A stretch of 64,000 bases of DNA from Actinomycetes bacterium (GCA_025359865.1 JANYDH010000003.1:1-64000); one strand, 5' to 3'; positions 17,169 through 26,111 are shown, counted from the stretch's first letter. Made by a program: numbers and translations. The notes: generated from the sequence alone by a model not told the origin.

Positions 17169-17850
17169 CGCTCACAGCGCCATGATTGATGGTGACCTCG
17201 GTACGACGCACCGAGAGTCGGCATTCGCCGGCATGCGGGGACTGCACACTGAGGTGGTCCACCATGAGTCCACCCACGGCAGTTGCGAGTCCTTCGGCCA
17301 GGCCGAGGTGCAACTCGCAGATGGTGAACGGATCGAGCTCGGCGAGTTCGGCGAACGGACACGTGGTGAGCACGATGTCGGTGGTGCCGTCGGAGTGTTT
17401 GCTGACCCGAGGATCGAACCCCATCCGGCGTGTCTCGTCGACGAGTGCGGTGACCGGGTCATCGTTACCCGGGTCGGAGCGCATCCCGATCGCGTGGCCG
17501 GTCTCGCGGGCCGAGCGACCCGTTCTCACGGCCTCGGCGAGCATCTTGGCCAGTCCGAGGTAGCGCGCCGTCCTGTCGTTCGTGGCGTTCGTGGCGTTCG
17601 TGGCGTTCGTGGTGTACGCCAACTTGGGCCTTCCCCGGCCACTGGGTGGCAGGACCTGTTCGCTGACCAGTCCGGCGAGGCGCAGCTTGGCGAGATGTTG
17701 GCGTACCGCCGTGTGATGCAGGCCCGTCGTGCCGGCCAATGCAGCGACCGTGACCGGTGCGGTGGCGTCGCCGATGTAGCGATGGATGGCGCGTCGGCTC
17801 GGTGACGCCAAGGCCTGAGCGCGAAGGAGTGCACCGTCATCATCGGTCAT
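17149..17850 (-). CDS. Winged-helix regulator with C-terminal Cys cluster (SufR-like)
   Basis: A 233-residue DNA-binding protein. Residues about 10-75 form an ArsR/MarR-like winged helix (TVAALAGTTGLHHTAVRQHL is the recognition region). The C-terminal domain carries Cys in TTCPFAEL, ICELHLG and GECRLSV with a nearby His, the arrangement of SufR-like Fe-S sensing regulators. A NAT repeat coded by 9-bp units links the two. It lies 44 bp after the cupredoxin-NirK gene in the same direction, so a role in sensing nitric oxide, iron or oxidative stress for that gene is reasonable but inferred. A 12-bp perfect palindrome spans the start codon. Confidence 0.75.
   Translation of the reverse strand: MTDDDGALLRAQALASPSRRAIHRYIGDATAPVTVAALAGTTGLHHTAVRQHLAKLRLAGLVSEQVLPPSGRGRPKLAYTTNATNATNATNDRTARYLGLAKMLAEAVRTGRSARETGHAIGMRSDPGNDDPVTALVDETRRMGFDPRVSKHSDGTTDIVLTTCPFAELAELDPFTICELHLGLAEGLATAVGGLMVDHLSVQSPHAGECRLSVRRTEVTINHGAVSVTPPET
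17578..17613. repeat. 9-bp tandem repeat, four units
   Basis: GTTCGTGGC and variants, read on the minus strand, encode the NATNATNATN linker of the regulator. A nine-base period allows copy-number change without frameshift. Confidence 0.9.
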
Positions 17851-17860
17851 GACGGTGCAC
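17829..17860. promoter_or_regulatory. 12-bp perfect palindrome over the regulator start
   Basis: GTGCACCGTCAT (17829-17840) and ATGACGGTGCAC (17849-17860) form a perfect inverted repeat with an eight-base spacer, and the start ATG (17850-17848) lies within it. It could be an operator for autoregulation or an mRNA hairpin that hides the start codon. Confidence 0.5.
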
Positions 17861-17894
17861 TCTCACACGTGCCTCGAGTCGAGTCGCAATCAGC

Positions 17895-19292
17895 TCAGTG
17901 TCCGCCGAGGGCGCTGGTGTCGACATCGCCGACAGCGAAGAACCCGAGGGCACCCTTGCCGACGTTCGAGAACTTGTGAGTGACGAATGGGTACAGCCCA
18001 TCCTCGGCAAAACTGAACTCTACGAATCCACCCTGGGCCGGCTGCAGGTCGAGCACCTGCGATCCGCCATGGGTTTCGTCGGGCTGCAATTGGTAGGCCC
18101 CTTCTTTGAACACGGTGTCGAAGATGGTCCCGACGATGTGGAATGCCGAGTTCTCGTTGGGACCGTCGTCGACCACCCACATCCGGTACTGCTTGTCGGC
18201 TTCTACATGAAGCGGAGAATGCTTGTACTGGTTGTGGTACCCGTTGAACACCACAGCGTCCCACTTGTTGTCGACCATCTTGGTGAGGTCTCCGGGTTGG
18301 CCGAGCGGGCCGAAGTACAGTTCGCTTTGGATCATCACGAACTCCTTGTCGACCTTGGCTAGGTTCGGCGGATCGATGATGATCGCGCCGTACATCCCGT
18401 TGCCGATGTGATGCAGCGCCGGTGCCGTGCCACAGTGGTACATGAATGCTCCGGCGTAATCGGCAGTGAACTTGTAGACCAGAGACTCGCCGGGCTGGAT
18501 GGTGCGCATCTCATCGCTCCAGGCCACTTTGCTGGCATGAAAGTCGATCGAATGGCCGAGCGTGCCCTTGTTGGTCAGGGTGATCTGGAACGTGTCGCCG
18601 ATCTTGCCATGCAACGTTGGCCCTGGTACCTGATCGTTGAAGGTCCACATCATCTGGGTAACCCCTGGTGCCACTTCGATCAGCTTCTCGGTCGCATCGA
18701 ACGAGATGTCGTGCACGGTGCCCGACTCCTTCGGCGGCAGCACTGGGTCGCGTGGCTTCCAATCGGCGGCCGGAACAGCCGCAGGGTCAAGCGTGGCATT
18801 CGCGGTTGCCGGATCGCCAGAACCGCTGGTCGTGCTCCCGGTCGTTGCGCCATCGTCGCCACCCGCGGTGGCACCGCCAGTGACGTTGATCCTCATCACC
18901 ATCCCGGCCTGCTTGTGTCCGGGAACGGTGCACCACGCCTCGGTCGATGCCTGAAACGGCCCGATCGTGATCGTTTCGTCGGTTCCCGGCGCCAGCGACT
19001 GGGTTCCGCTCGTCCCCTCGACTTTCAGGTCATGAGCCATCGCCCCGGCGTTGCGGACGTGGAGTTGGACGGTCGCGCCTGACGCCACGTCGATGCTCGA
19101 TGGCGTGATGTACAGATCGGCCAACTGCACCTCGATCACCGTGGTGGGCGATGCATCGACGGCGCTTGAATGGCGACCGAATGCGCCCACCACCCCGATG
19201 ACCGCCACGATCAGGGCCATCACCCCGATCACGAATGTGGCGAACCACCAGCCGCTTTGGGGGGCGGCCGACGGTGTGTCTGATGCCTCCAT
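17895..19292 (-). CDS. nirK: Copper nitrite reductase-like protein with N-terminal cupredoxin and membrane anchor
   Basis: A 465-residue membrane-anchored protein. Residues 15-37 are a membrane segment; residues about 50-140 are an extra cupredoxin (AHDLKVEG and AWCTVPGHKQAGM give His, Cys, His, Met). After a Gly/Ser/Thr linker comes a two-domain NirK: GHSIDFHASK holds the catalytic Asp and a type 2 copper His; MYHCGTAPALHHIGNGMYG holds a further His, the type 1 Cys, His and Met; SAFHIVGTIFD holds the second-domain His. All copper ligands and both catalytic residues appear present. It should reduce nitrite to nitric oxide outside the membrane; a non-denitrifying multicopper oxidase role is the alternative. 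AGGAGG six bases before the ATG fixes the start. Confidence 0.85.
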   Translation of the reverse strand: MEASDTPSAAPQSGWWFATFVIGVMALIVAVIGVVGAFGRHSSAVDASPTTVIEVQLADLYITPSSIDVASGATVQLHVRNAGAMAHDLKVEGTSGTQSLAPGTDETITIGPFQASTEAWCTVPGHKQAGMVMRINVTGGATAGGDDGATTGSTTSGSGDPATANATLDPAAVPAADWKPRDPVLPPKESGTVHDISFDATEKLIEVAPGVTQMMWTFNDQVPGPTLHGKIGDTFQITLTNKGTLGHSIDFHASKVAWSDEMRTIQPGESLVYKFTADYAGAFMYHCGTAPALHHIGNGMYGAIIIDPPNLAKVDKEFVMIQSELYFGPLGQPGDLTKMVDNKWDAVVFNGYHNQYKHSPLHVEADKQYRMWVVDDGPNENSAFHIVGTIFDTVFKEGAYQLQPDETHGGSQVLDLQPAQGGFVEFSFAEDGLYPFVTHKFSNVGKGALGFFAVGDVDTSALGGH

Positions 19293-19437
19293 GAGATCCT
19301 CCTCGATTATCTAGCGTTGATACTCGAAGTATTCCGACAGGGTGCGATCACCAACAGAGCCGAACGTCCCGATCGTCTCCAGCAGACCTCAGCCGCATGC
19401 TTTGTGAGCTTGGGTGCAGGCTGGGCTGCGGGAGCCT

Positions 19438-19932
19438 TCAGCTGTTGTCGCCGGTGAGCGCCCTGACCGTCCACTCGAGCAACCAGCTGAGAAAGCCGTA
19501 CAGGTGATAGTCCGATGCCCGCGGATCGTCGTCGGCGATGTCGTCGATGTCGAGTTCCTCGCTGACATCGAGCACGGTGCCGAGCACCAGGCGGATGCCG
19601 TTGATTGCCTGGGTCATTGCCAGTAGCTGACCCTCTTGTAGCGGCGGTTTGGCGTTCAGTGCCAGCAGCACGATCTCGATGCCGGCCAGCCGTGAAGCGA
19701 CCAGGTCGACGCGCATGAGCCGCTGATACTCCGCATCGAACTCCGCATACTGCGGTTGGTCGTAGGCGGCAGGAAAGATACGAGTGAGCGCCGGATGGTC
19801 ATTCGGCCCGACGAGCAGATCGCGCAACTGGGCCAGCAGATTTCGGAGGAGGTCTCGTTCTTCGTCGGCGAGGTTGATGCGGTAGCCGTTACGGATGCGC
19901 TCGACGGGAGGCTTGGTGTTCCACAGCGCCAT
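19438..19932 (-). CDS. DUF2017 family protein
   Basis: 164-residue soluble, mostly helical protein, typical of the actinobacterial DUF2017 family found directly after clpS. The conserved pattern NLLAQLRDLL, then RLMRVDLVASRLAGIEIV and the Trp-containing C-terminus LSWLLEWTVRAL is visible. Function is unknown; the tight pairing with clpS (the stop of clpS and this ATG share bases) suggests a role in adaptor-mediated proteolysis. The frame continues upstream through clpS in another register, so the ATG at the clpS junction is taken as the start. Confidence 0.85.
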   Translation of the reverse strand: MALWNTKPPVERIRNGYRINLADEERDLLRNLLAQLRDLLVGPNDHPALTRIFPAAYDQPQYAEFDAEYQRLMRVDLVASRLAGIEIVLLALNAKPPLQEGQLLAMTQAINGIRLVLGTVLDVSEELDIDDIADDDPRASDYHLYGFLSWLLEWTVRALTGDNS

Positions 19933-20228
19933 CAGTCGTCCTGCTGCATGGTGGCCCACAGACCGTGCTCGTGCAGCCTGAACACGTCGAGTTCGGCTTT
20001 CTCGCGATTGCCTGTACTGACTGCGGCCCGACCCTTGTGGTGAACGTCGAGCATCAATTCGGTCGCCTTCTCGAGCGAGTAGCCGAACAGCTTCTGCAAC
20101 ACGAACGTGACATAGCTCATCAGGTTGATCGGGTCGTTCCAGACGATGACCACCCAAGGGTGGGCCGGGTCGATCGCCTCGTCGAAGCGAGGCTCGTCGA
20201 GTTCGACAGGCGACGACGCAGGAGGCAT
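19932..20228 (-). CDS. clpS: ATP-dependent Clp protease adaptor ClpS
   Basis: 98-residue adaptor that brings N-end-rule substrates to ClpA/ClpC-ClpP. Core motifs are seen: [15 protein letters not shown], the substrate-pocket helix [11 protein letters not shown] and [11 protein letters not shown]. The ATG at 20228 gives the usual length; the open frame continues upstream but lacks ClpS similarity and runs into the divergent cyoE promoter. DUF2017 follows with overlapping stop and start. Confidence 0.93.
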   Translation of the reverse strand: MPPASSPVELDEPRFDEAIDPAHPWVVIVWNDPINLMSYVTFVLQKLFGYSLEKATELMLDVHHKGRAAVSTGNREKAELDVFRLHEHGLWATMQQDD

Positions 20229-20312
20229 CTCACCAGTTTGCCGTTCCACACGGGGTTCCACATCGTCAGCGGCCAGGTGGCCTTGGCCACCGTGGAGACA
20301 TACGATGGAGGC

Positions 20313-21260
20313 ATGGCCGTCGGCGCTCGTCCTCTCGTCCCCTCGCGGCTCGCTCCGGGGGGTGTTGCCCACGCCTCGCGTAGCGTGCCTACCACCCGAG
20401 TGGCAGGGTTCATCGCCCTCACCAAGCCGCGGATCATTGAGCTACTCCTCATCACCACCATCCCCACGATGGTGCTGGCCGAGCTGGGCTGGCCCGCAAC
20501 CAGCCTGGTGCTCGTCACGCTGCTGGGCGGCACGCTCGCTGCCGGTGGGGCCAATGCCATCAACATGGTGATCGATCGAGACATCGACGCGCTCATGGCC
20601 CGCACCCAGGGACGACCGCTCGTGACGGGACTGATCAAGCCGCGCGAGGCGCTCGTGTTTGCGCTGACGCTCGAGGCAGTTGCCTTTGCGGTCCTGTGGG
20701 CCGGCGCCAACCTGTTGTCGGCCGTTTTGGCGCTCAGCGCCACGCTGTTCTACGTCTTCGTCTACACACTGTGGTTGAAGCGAACGAGCACCCAGAACAT
20801 CGTCATCGGCGGTGCGGCGGGCGCGGTCCCGGTGCTTGTCGGCTGGTCGGCCGTCAGCGGTGATGTGAGTTGGTCGGCGGGACTTTTGTTCGTGGTCATC
20901 TTCTTGTGGACGCCGCCACACTTCTGGGCGCTTGCCATCCGTCACGCCGACGAGTACCGGGCGGCGGGCGTGCCGATGATGCCATCGGTCGTCACCATCG
21001 ATGTGGCGGTTCGCAAGATGATCGCCTACACCGTTGCCTTAGTGGCCGCAACGTTGGCCATGATCCCGGTTGCCCACATGGGAATCACGTATGGCGTGTC
21101 GGCGGTCGTGCTCGGAGGGCTCTTCTTGTGGGGCACGATCGACCTGGCCAAACACCCCACCCCACAGCGTTCGATGCGCGTGTTCGGGTACAGCATCAGC
21201 TACATCACGCTGCTGTTCGGCGCACTCACGGTCGACGTGTTCATCCGTCACGGTTTCTGA
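20313..21260 (+). CDS. cyoE: Protohaem IX farnesyltransferase (haem O synthase)
   Basis: Membrane prenyltransferase that turns haem B into haem O, the precursor for haem A of cytochrome c oxidase. About 315 residues with the UbiA-family Asp motif [27 protein letters not shown] at the first helix, and [18 protein letters not shown] in the second Asp-rich loop. Nine or so membrane helices are visible. The ATG at 20313 follows GGAGG very closely; the frame is open further upstream but overlaps the divergent clpS promoter. Its position ahead of the oxidase genes matches its role. Confidence 0.93.
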   Translation: MAVGARPLVPSRLAPGGVAHASRSVPTTRVAGFIALTKPRIIELLLITTIPTMVLAELGWPATSLVLVTLLGGTLAAGGANAINMVIDRDIDALMARTQGRPLVTGLIKPREALVFALTLEAVAFAVLWAGANLLSAVLALSATLFYVFVYTLWLKRTSTQNIVIGGAAGAVPVLVGWSAVSGDVSWSAGLLFVVIFLWTPPHFWALAIRHADEYRAAGVPMMPSVVTIDVAVRKMIAYTVALVAATLAMIPVAHMGITYGVSAVVLGGLFLWGTIDLAKHPTPQRSMRVFGYSISYITLLFGALTVDVFIRHGF

Positions 21261-21398
21261 CCGCGCCAAGAATTCCGTCGGCTGATGCACTTGATTTCCT
21301 CGCGCGTGGCGCCCTGTGGGTAATCTCGGACCGTTCCTCCGGCACACATTGATCGGGTCCGCCGTCGCGCGGCCTGAGACGAATCGAGTTCGTTGCAC

Positions 21399-23084
21399 AT
21401 GACCACCATTGATCCCCAGGTTGCCGCTGCCGTCGGCACCGCCTCGGCGGCGGGCGAACGCGCCCACGAACGGGCGGGCACCGTTGCGTCGACGCTGGCC
21501 GACTGGCTCACGTCGACGGATCACAAGAAGATCGGCCGACTCTTCGTCGGCACCGCGCTGGTGTTCGGGGTTGCGGTCACCGCCATTGCCGGTCTGCTTG
21601 GCATCGAGCGCATCGATGCCACCGGCAACATCGTCACCACCGATTCGATCCCTCAGTTGTTTTCGTTGTACCGCCTGGTGCTCACCTTTGGTGTGGTCGC
21701 TCCGATCCTGCTCGGCCTCGCCGTGGCAATCGTGCCGCTGCAGTTGGGCGCACGTGCGCTTGCATTCCCCCGCCTAGCCGCGGCCGGGTTCTTCACCTGG
21801 CTCATCGGCACCGGCCTCGTCATCGGCTCCATTGCTGCCAACGGGGGCCCTGGTGGCGGTAGCGCCAAGATGGTCGACCTGTTCTTGGCAGCGCACGTGC
21901 TCGTGGTCGTCGGCCTCGTCGCTGCGGCAACGTCGGTGGCTACGTCGGTGCTCACGACCCGCGCACCCGGCATGAACATGCGTCGGGTACCGCTGTTTGC
22001 CTGGTCGGCCCTCGTCGGGGCCCTCGGGCTGATCCTGATGCTGCCCGTGCTTGCCGGGGCACTCGTGCTGTTGTACCTCGACCACCGTGGAGCACGTACC
22101 ACCTTCGGCGGTAACAACGGAGTCACCACGTGGATCCGGTTCGCCGTCACCCAACCCCAGACATTCGTGTACGTGGTGCCTGCCTTCGGACTCATGATCG
22201 AGGTCATCGCCACAGCGACGCGCTCGCGGCTGAAGTTGCGTGGCGTGGCCCTCATCGGTCTCGGCCTCGTTGGCATTAGTGCATTGGCCGGCGTCTCGCA
22301 GGTGAGCGCTCCGCTGCGGGCCGATTTCCGTCATCTGAACGCCACGCAACTGTTCAACGACCTAGTGCCCTACGCCTTGTTTAACCTGTTGCCGGTTCTG
22401 GGCGCGGTGTTGGTGTTCGCTGTCGGACTGCTGGCGCTTGGTAGCAATCGCCCCAAGATCGGTGCCCCGTTGTTGTTCGGCTTCTTTGGCGGCGGACTGA
22501 TCTTGGTCGGCATGGTGGCCAACGCCGTGTACATGGTCGGAGATGCACAGTTGGCAGGCACCGTGTTCGAGGAGGGTGCCTGGATCGCTGTGTGCTACGG
22601 CGGTGTGCTGGCTGGCCTCGGAGGCGTCTTGTACTGGAGCCCGAAGCTGTGGGGAAGCCGCGCCGGCGACATGCGTTCCATCCCACTGGCACTACTCGGA
22701 GCACTCGGTACTCTGCTTGCCTCGGTGCCGTACTTCGTCGCCGGCTTCGCCAAGCAACCTGACGGCTCGACGATTTTCGACTATTCGGGTCCGCAGAACC
22801 TCTGGAACGGCCTGGCCACTGCTGGTCACGCCCTGATGGTGGTCACGCTCGTCGGGTTCATCGGCATGGCGATCGCCTCATTTACCGGCGACCAGACCAA
22901 GGCCGCTGGCTTCGATCCGCGCGATGGTCACACCCTCGAGTGGGCCGCTGCTTCGCCCGCTCCGGCAGACAACTTCGCCGACATCCACACCGTTGCATCG
23001 GCCGAGCCGATGTTCGATATCCATGCCGATTCGCAGCACAGTTCGGCCCCTGAGCACGCAGCCACCTCCGGAGGAGCCGCCTGA
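21399..23084 (+). CDS. Cytochrome oxidase subunit I paralogue without haem or copper ligands
   Basis: 561-residue polytopic protein that aligns along most of its length with the CtaD encoded at 26112: shared TDHKK(I/L)G, VPLQ(L/I)GAR--AFPR, (T/M)RAPGM and VVPAFG/VLPSFG. Every residue that binds a cofactor is replaced. The helix 2 haem His is Tyr91 (LYRLVL), the CuB His of GHPEVY is Gln252 with the cross-linked Tyr now Phe256 (TQPQTF), the HH pair of helix 7 is lost, and HFHY of helix 10 is replaced by a GAWIAV-type stretch. It can hardly be an oxidase. It starts with an ATG in TTGCACATG and is followed by two genes with coupled or close starts. It may be a structural partner, assembly factor or channel. 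Confidence 0.85.
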   Translation: MTTIDPQVAAAVGTASAAGERAHERAGTVASTLADWLTSTDHKKIGRLFVGTALVFGVAVTAIAGLLGIERIDATGNIVTTDSIPQLFSLYRLVLTFGVVAPILLGLAVAIVPLQLGARALAFPRLAAAGFFTWLIGTGLVIGSIAANGGPGGGSAKMVDLFLAAHVLVVVGLVAAATSVATSVLTTRAPGMNMRRVPLFAWSALVGALGLILMLPVLAGALVLLYLDHRGARTTFGGNNGVTTWIRFAVTQPQTFVYVVPAFGLMIEVIATATRSRLKLRGVALIGLGLVGISALAGVSQVSAPLRADFRHLNATQLFNDLVPYALFNLLPVLGAVLVFAVGLLALGSNRPKIGAPLLFGFFGGGLILVGMVANAVYMVGDAQLAGTVFEEGAWIAVCYGGVLAGLGGVLYWSPKLWGSRAGDMRSIPLALLGALGTLLASVPYFVAGFAKQPDGSTIFDYSGPQNLWNGLATAGHALMVVTLVGFIGMAIASFTGDQTKAAGFDPRDGHTLEWAAASPAPADNFADIHTVASAEPMFDIHADSQHSSAPEHAATSGGAA

Positions 23085-23665
23085 TGTACGCCCTGCCCCC
23101 CGCTCCGGCACCGGCGCCACGCCGTCAACTGTTCGTTGGCACTGCGCTTGCATGCGCGGCCGGCGCCACGATGTACGGCGGCATGCTGGCGCTGTACATG
23201 CGGTTCCGCCAGTCGGTGCTGGCCGCCCCGAACAGCGTGTGGAAACCGAAAGACGTCAAGGTGCCCGAGGTAGCGACCAACATCATGCTGTTGGCGTTCA
23301 TCGGCATCTTCGTCTTCGTGCAGTGGGCTGTCTACGCCGCCCGCCGCGACCACAAGGCGTACACGGTGCTGGCTCTCAGCCTGACCGCACTGCTCGGACT
23401 GGCGGTCATCAACGCTCAGGCCTTCGTGTACCACCAGATGAAGCTCGGTTTGAAGACCGGAACGTACGAGATGTTCTTCTACGGTCTCACGGGCACGTTC
23501 CTCGCCCTCATGATCATCGGGATCGCGTTCAGCATCGTTACAGCGTTCCGTTTCCTCGGCGGTCGTACCGGCGAACGCGAGATCGTCTCAGCCCATGCCA
23601 TCTACTGGTACTTCCTCGGTGCGATCTACTTCGCACTGTGGTTCGTCGTCTACGTCACGAAGTGA
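23084..23665 (+). CDS. Cytochrome oxidase subunit III-like paralogue
   Basis: 193-residue protein with five hydrophobic helices that follows the layout of CtaE (28123) but lacks its conserved polar residues. GSECLLFGGL is replaced by LACAAGATMYGGML, GQVYEF by AQAFVYHQMK, FHGVHV by GTFLALM, and WHFVDIIW by WYFLGAIYF. The ATG overlaps the stop of the subunit I paralogue (TGATG) and GGAGGA precedes it, so translation is coupled. The natural reading is that it pairs with the ligand-less subunit I in a membrane complex. Assignment to the subunit III family is by eye and less certain than for its neighbour. Confidence 0.65.
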   Translation: MYALPPAPAPAPRRQLFVGTALACAAGATMYGGMLALYMRFRQSVLAAPNSVWKPKDVKVPEVATNIMLLAFIGIFVFVQWAVYAARRDHKAYTVLALSLTALLGLAVINAQAFVYHQMKLGLKTGTYEMFFYGLTGTFLALMIIGIAFSIVTAFRFLGGRTGEREIVSAHAIYWYFLGAIYFALWFVVYVTK

Positions 23666-23680
23666 GCAGGTAACACAGGC

Positions 23681-24835
23681 ATGTTCACCACTGGTTCCAA
23701 ACTTTTCCTCGGCGCCACATCGCTGGCCGTCGCCGCGCTTGTCGTGATGGGTGTCACCAATGCCGGCGACATCGGTTGGACAGCCACCGTCGGCTTGATC
23801 GGCGCTGTGGTCGCGCTGGCGTTCCTCACCGGCATCAACTTCTTCGTCCGTGACGGCAACGTGTCGTCGGCCGACCCTGCAAACGTCTTCGACGCCGCAG
23901 CGGCACAACGTCCCCCCGGTCGCAGCATCTGGCCCCTGATCGGCGCTGTCGGCCTCGGACTCATTGTCGTCGGTGCGATCAGTACTCCGGTCGTGTTCAA
24001 AGCCGGTGTGGTCGTGATTCTTGCGGTGATGCTCGAATGGCTGGTGCACGCGTGGAGTGAAGGGGCATCGTCCGACGCCGCCTACAACCAGAGTGTCCGC
24101 CAGCGGTTGATGCATCCACTCGAGTTTCCGGTGCTTGCTGCCGTCGGCCTCACCGTCATGATCTATTCGTTCTCACGGATCATGCTCTTCGTCTCGAAGG
24201 CCGGTAGCCCGGTCGTGTTCGGGGTACTTGCCGCCGTCATCTTGCTCGGCGGCGTCCTCTACGCCTACTCGCCGGGGGTGAAGAAGAGCATCGCCGCCGG
24301 CGTGTGCGTCATCGCCGGGCTCGGCCTTGTCAGCACCGGAGCAGTGATGGCCATCGATGGTCAGCGCGCCACCGAACCACACGAGATCATCGCCAACGAC
24401 TCATCGATCTGCACCAGCAATGAGCCGACCGAAGCCGATGCGCGAGCGTCGCAGGAACTCGCTGCCAAGAGCAACTCCGCAGCCATCATTACGCTCCACG
24501 GCGGCAAGTTGTCTGCACACCAAATAGCAGTTCCCGGCGAATTGAGCACGATTACGCTGCCGCGCAGTGGAGTCTCCAACATCGTATTCGTCAATGACGA
24601 CAGCGCCAAGGTGCGCCTCACCGCACATATGGGTACGTTCGACACCGCAACGATCGTGAACGGTAAGCCGACCACCGCAACCAGCATCACCTGCACGACG
24701 CTGGTGCGCCAGGGCGGTCGGCAGTTACTCACACTCATCTACCCGAAGTCATCGCGTGCCCTCAAGTCAGGCGATGCGTACACCCTGGCGGTGCCCGGTG
24801 TCGAATCGTCGGTCATCACTGTCGTGGTGCCATGA
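23681..24835 (+). CDS. Membrane protein with subunit IV-like hairpin and extracytoplasmic beta domain
   Basis: 384-residue protein with about eight hydrophobic segments up to residue 230, then a 150-residue C-terminal domain predicted to lie outside. The segment SIWPLIGAVGLGLIVVG resembles the helix after SYWPIVLALALPIMG near the end of CtaD and the actinobacterial oxidase subunit IV family. The C-terminal domain is Thr/Val/Ser-rich with two Cys (ICTSN and ITCTTL) and looks beta-rich, perhaps a cupredoxin-like fold without a visible copper set. It lies 15 bp after the subunit III paralogue and three bases before ctaC, so all three paralogues share one transcript with the true oxidase. Confidence 0.55.
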   Translation: MFTTGSKLFLGATSLAVAALVVMGVTNAGDIGWTATVGLIGAVVALAFLTGINFFVRDGNVSSADPANVFDAAAAQRPPGRSIWPLIGAVGLGLIVVGAISTPVVFKAGVVVILAVMLEWLVHAWSEGASSDAAYNQSVRQRLMHPLEFPVLAAVGLTVMIYSFSRIMLFVSKAGSPVVFGVLAAVILLGGVLYAYSPGVKKSIAAGVCVIAGLGLVSTGAVMAIDGQRATEPHEIIANDSSICTSNEPTEADARASQELAAKSNSAAIITLHGGKLSAHQIAVPGELSTITLPRSGVSNIVFVNDDSAKVRLTAHMGTFDTATIVNGKPTTATSITCTTLVRQGGRQLLTLIYPKSSRALKSGDAYTLAVPGVESSVITVVVP

Positions 24836-24838
24836 GTC

Positions 24839-26095
24839 ATGAAGCGGAGCAAATCCAACGTGCCTAGCCTGCAACTCGTGCAACATTCTCCTCGTCATCG
24901 GGGTTGGCTGTTCGGGGCCGTCGGCCTCGCAGCGGCAGCTCTTTCGGGATGTGCCAAGAACGCACCCCAGGACACGTTCGATCCGGCCGGATCGAACGCC
25001 CAAAAGATTCAAGACCTGCAAGTTCCTGTGTTCGTCATCGCCGGGGTCATCGGGGTCATCGTGCTGGCCGCAATCGGTTTTGTCGTCATCCGCTACCGTG
25101 ACCGTGGCCAAGAGATGCCCGAGCAGTCACACGGCAAGCCCTCGCTAGAAATCGCGCTCACCATCTTGCCGGCCCTCATTCTGGCAGGCGTGGGCACCTT
25201 CACCGTCAAGACCATCTTTGAACTGGCCAAGACCGACGACACGCAGTGCATCATCAACGTCACCGGTCAACAGTGGTGGTGGGAGTACGACTACCCGGCC
25301 CAGGACGGCTGTGGTGGTATCAAGGCGCCGATCGTGACGAGCGGTCAACTCGTGATTCCGACCGGTCAAAACGTGCTGTTGCGAATCACCAGTCGCGATG
25401 TCATCCACTCGTATTGGATTCCACGCCTCAACGGAAAGCGTGATGCGGTGCCTGGTCGTGTGCAGACGCTGCGACTCGAAGCCGACCAGCCCGGTATTTA
25501 CGCCGGACAGTGCACGGAGTTCTGTGGGTTGAGTCACGCGAACATGAAGATGGAGGCGGTCGCGTTGTATGCGTCCGACTTCGAAACGTGGAAGGCCAAC
25601 CAGCTCGAGGGCTACACCGCGCCGGTCGATGGCTCCGCGGCGAAGCAGGGCGAGGCGGTGTTCACGGCGAACTGCTCGTACTGCCACCAGGTCAACGATC
25701 TCACCACGACCAACGCTGCGGGCGAGAAGGTGCCGGTGCTCGCCAATCCCGATCAGTACATCGTGTCGGGTGCCGCTCCAAACTTGTCCAACTTGATGAC
25801 GCGCAACACCTTTGCCGGCGCAACGTGGGATCTGCTTACCCCGGCATGTCGCGACAAGGTGTGGAAGGCGGTACCCGAAGCGTTCGGCGCGCTGTATCTC
25901 CAAGGCGTGACCCCGGAGTGCCTGAACCAGGTCGACCTACGCGAATGGTTGCGCAACGCCCCGGCCAAGAAGCCGATGTATTCCAGTGATGCCCAGAAAG
26001 CAAACAGCGGAGGCAAGGTGCGCGGTATGCCCAACCTTGGTCTGAAAGAAGACCAGATCGACCTCATCATTGCGTACCTACTCGAGCGGAACTAA
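24839..26095 (+). CDS. ctaC: Cytochrome c oxidase subunit II fused to cytochrome c
   Basis: 418-residue lipoprotein-like subunit II: signal with LSGC lipobox near residue 38, two membrane helices (about 65-85 and 105-130), and a CuA domain with VIHSYWIP, GQCTEFCGLSHANM supplying His, two Cys, Glu carbonyl, His and Met. After about residue 265 comes a class I cytochrome c domain with CSYCH and a distal Met in VRGMPNLG; the domain carries an unusually long insert of about 80 residues between these. The fused cytochrome accepts electrons from the bc1 complex and passes them to CuA. The start is seven bases after the stop of the preceding paralogue gene. Confidence 0.93.
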   Translation: MKRSKSNVPSLQLVQHSPRHRGWLFGAVGLAAAALSGCAKNAPQDTFDPAGSNAQKIQDLQVPVFVIAGVIGVIVLAAIGFVVIRYRDRGQEMPEQSHGKPSLEIALTILPALILAGVGTFTVKTIFELAKTDDTQCIINVTGQQWWWEYDYPAQDGCGGIKAPIVTSGQLVIPTGQNVLLRITSRDVIHSYWIPRLNGKRDAVPGRVQTLRLEADQPGIYAGQCTEFCGLSHANMKMEAVALYASDFETWKANQLEGYTAPVDGSAAKQGEAVFTANCSYCHQVNDLTTTNAAGEKVPVLANPDQYIVSGAAPNLSNLMTRNTFAGATWDLLTPACRDKVWKAVPEAFGALYLQGVTPECLNQVDLREWLRNAPAKKPMYSSDAQKANSGGKVRGMPNLGLKEDQIDLIIAYLLERN

Positions 26096-26111
26096 CGGAG
26101 AGAACGAAAAG

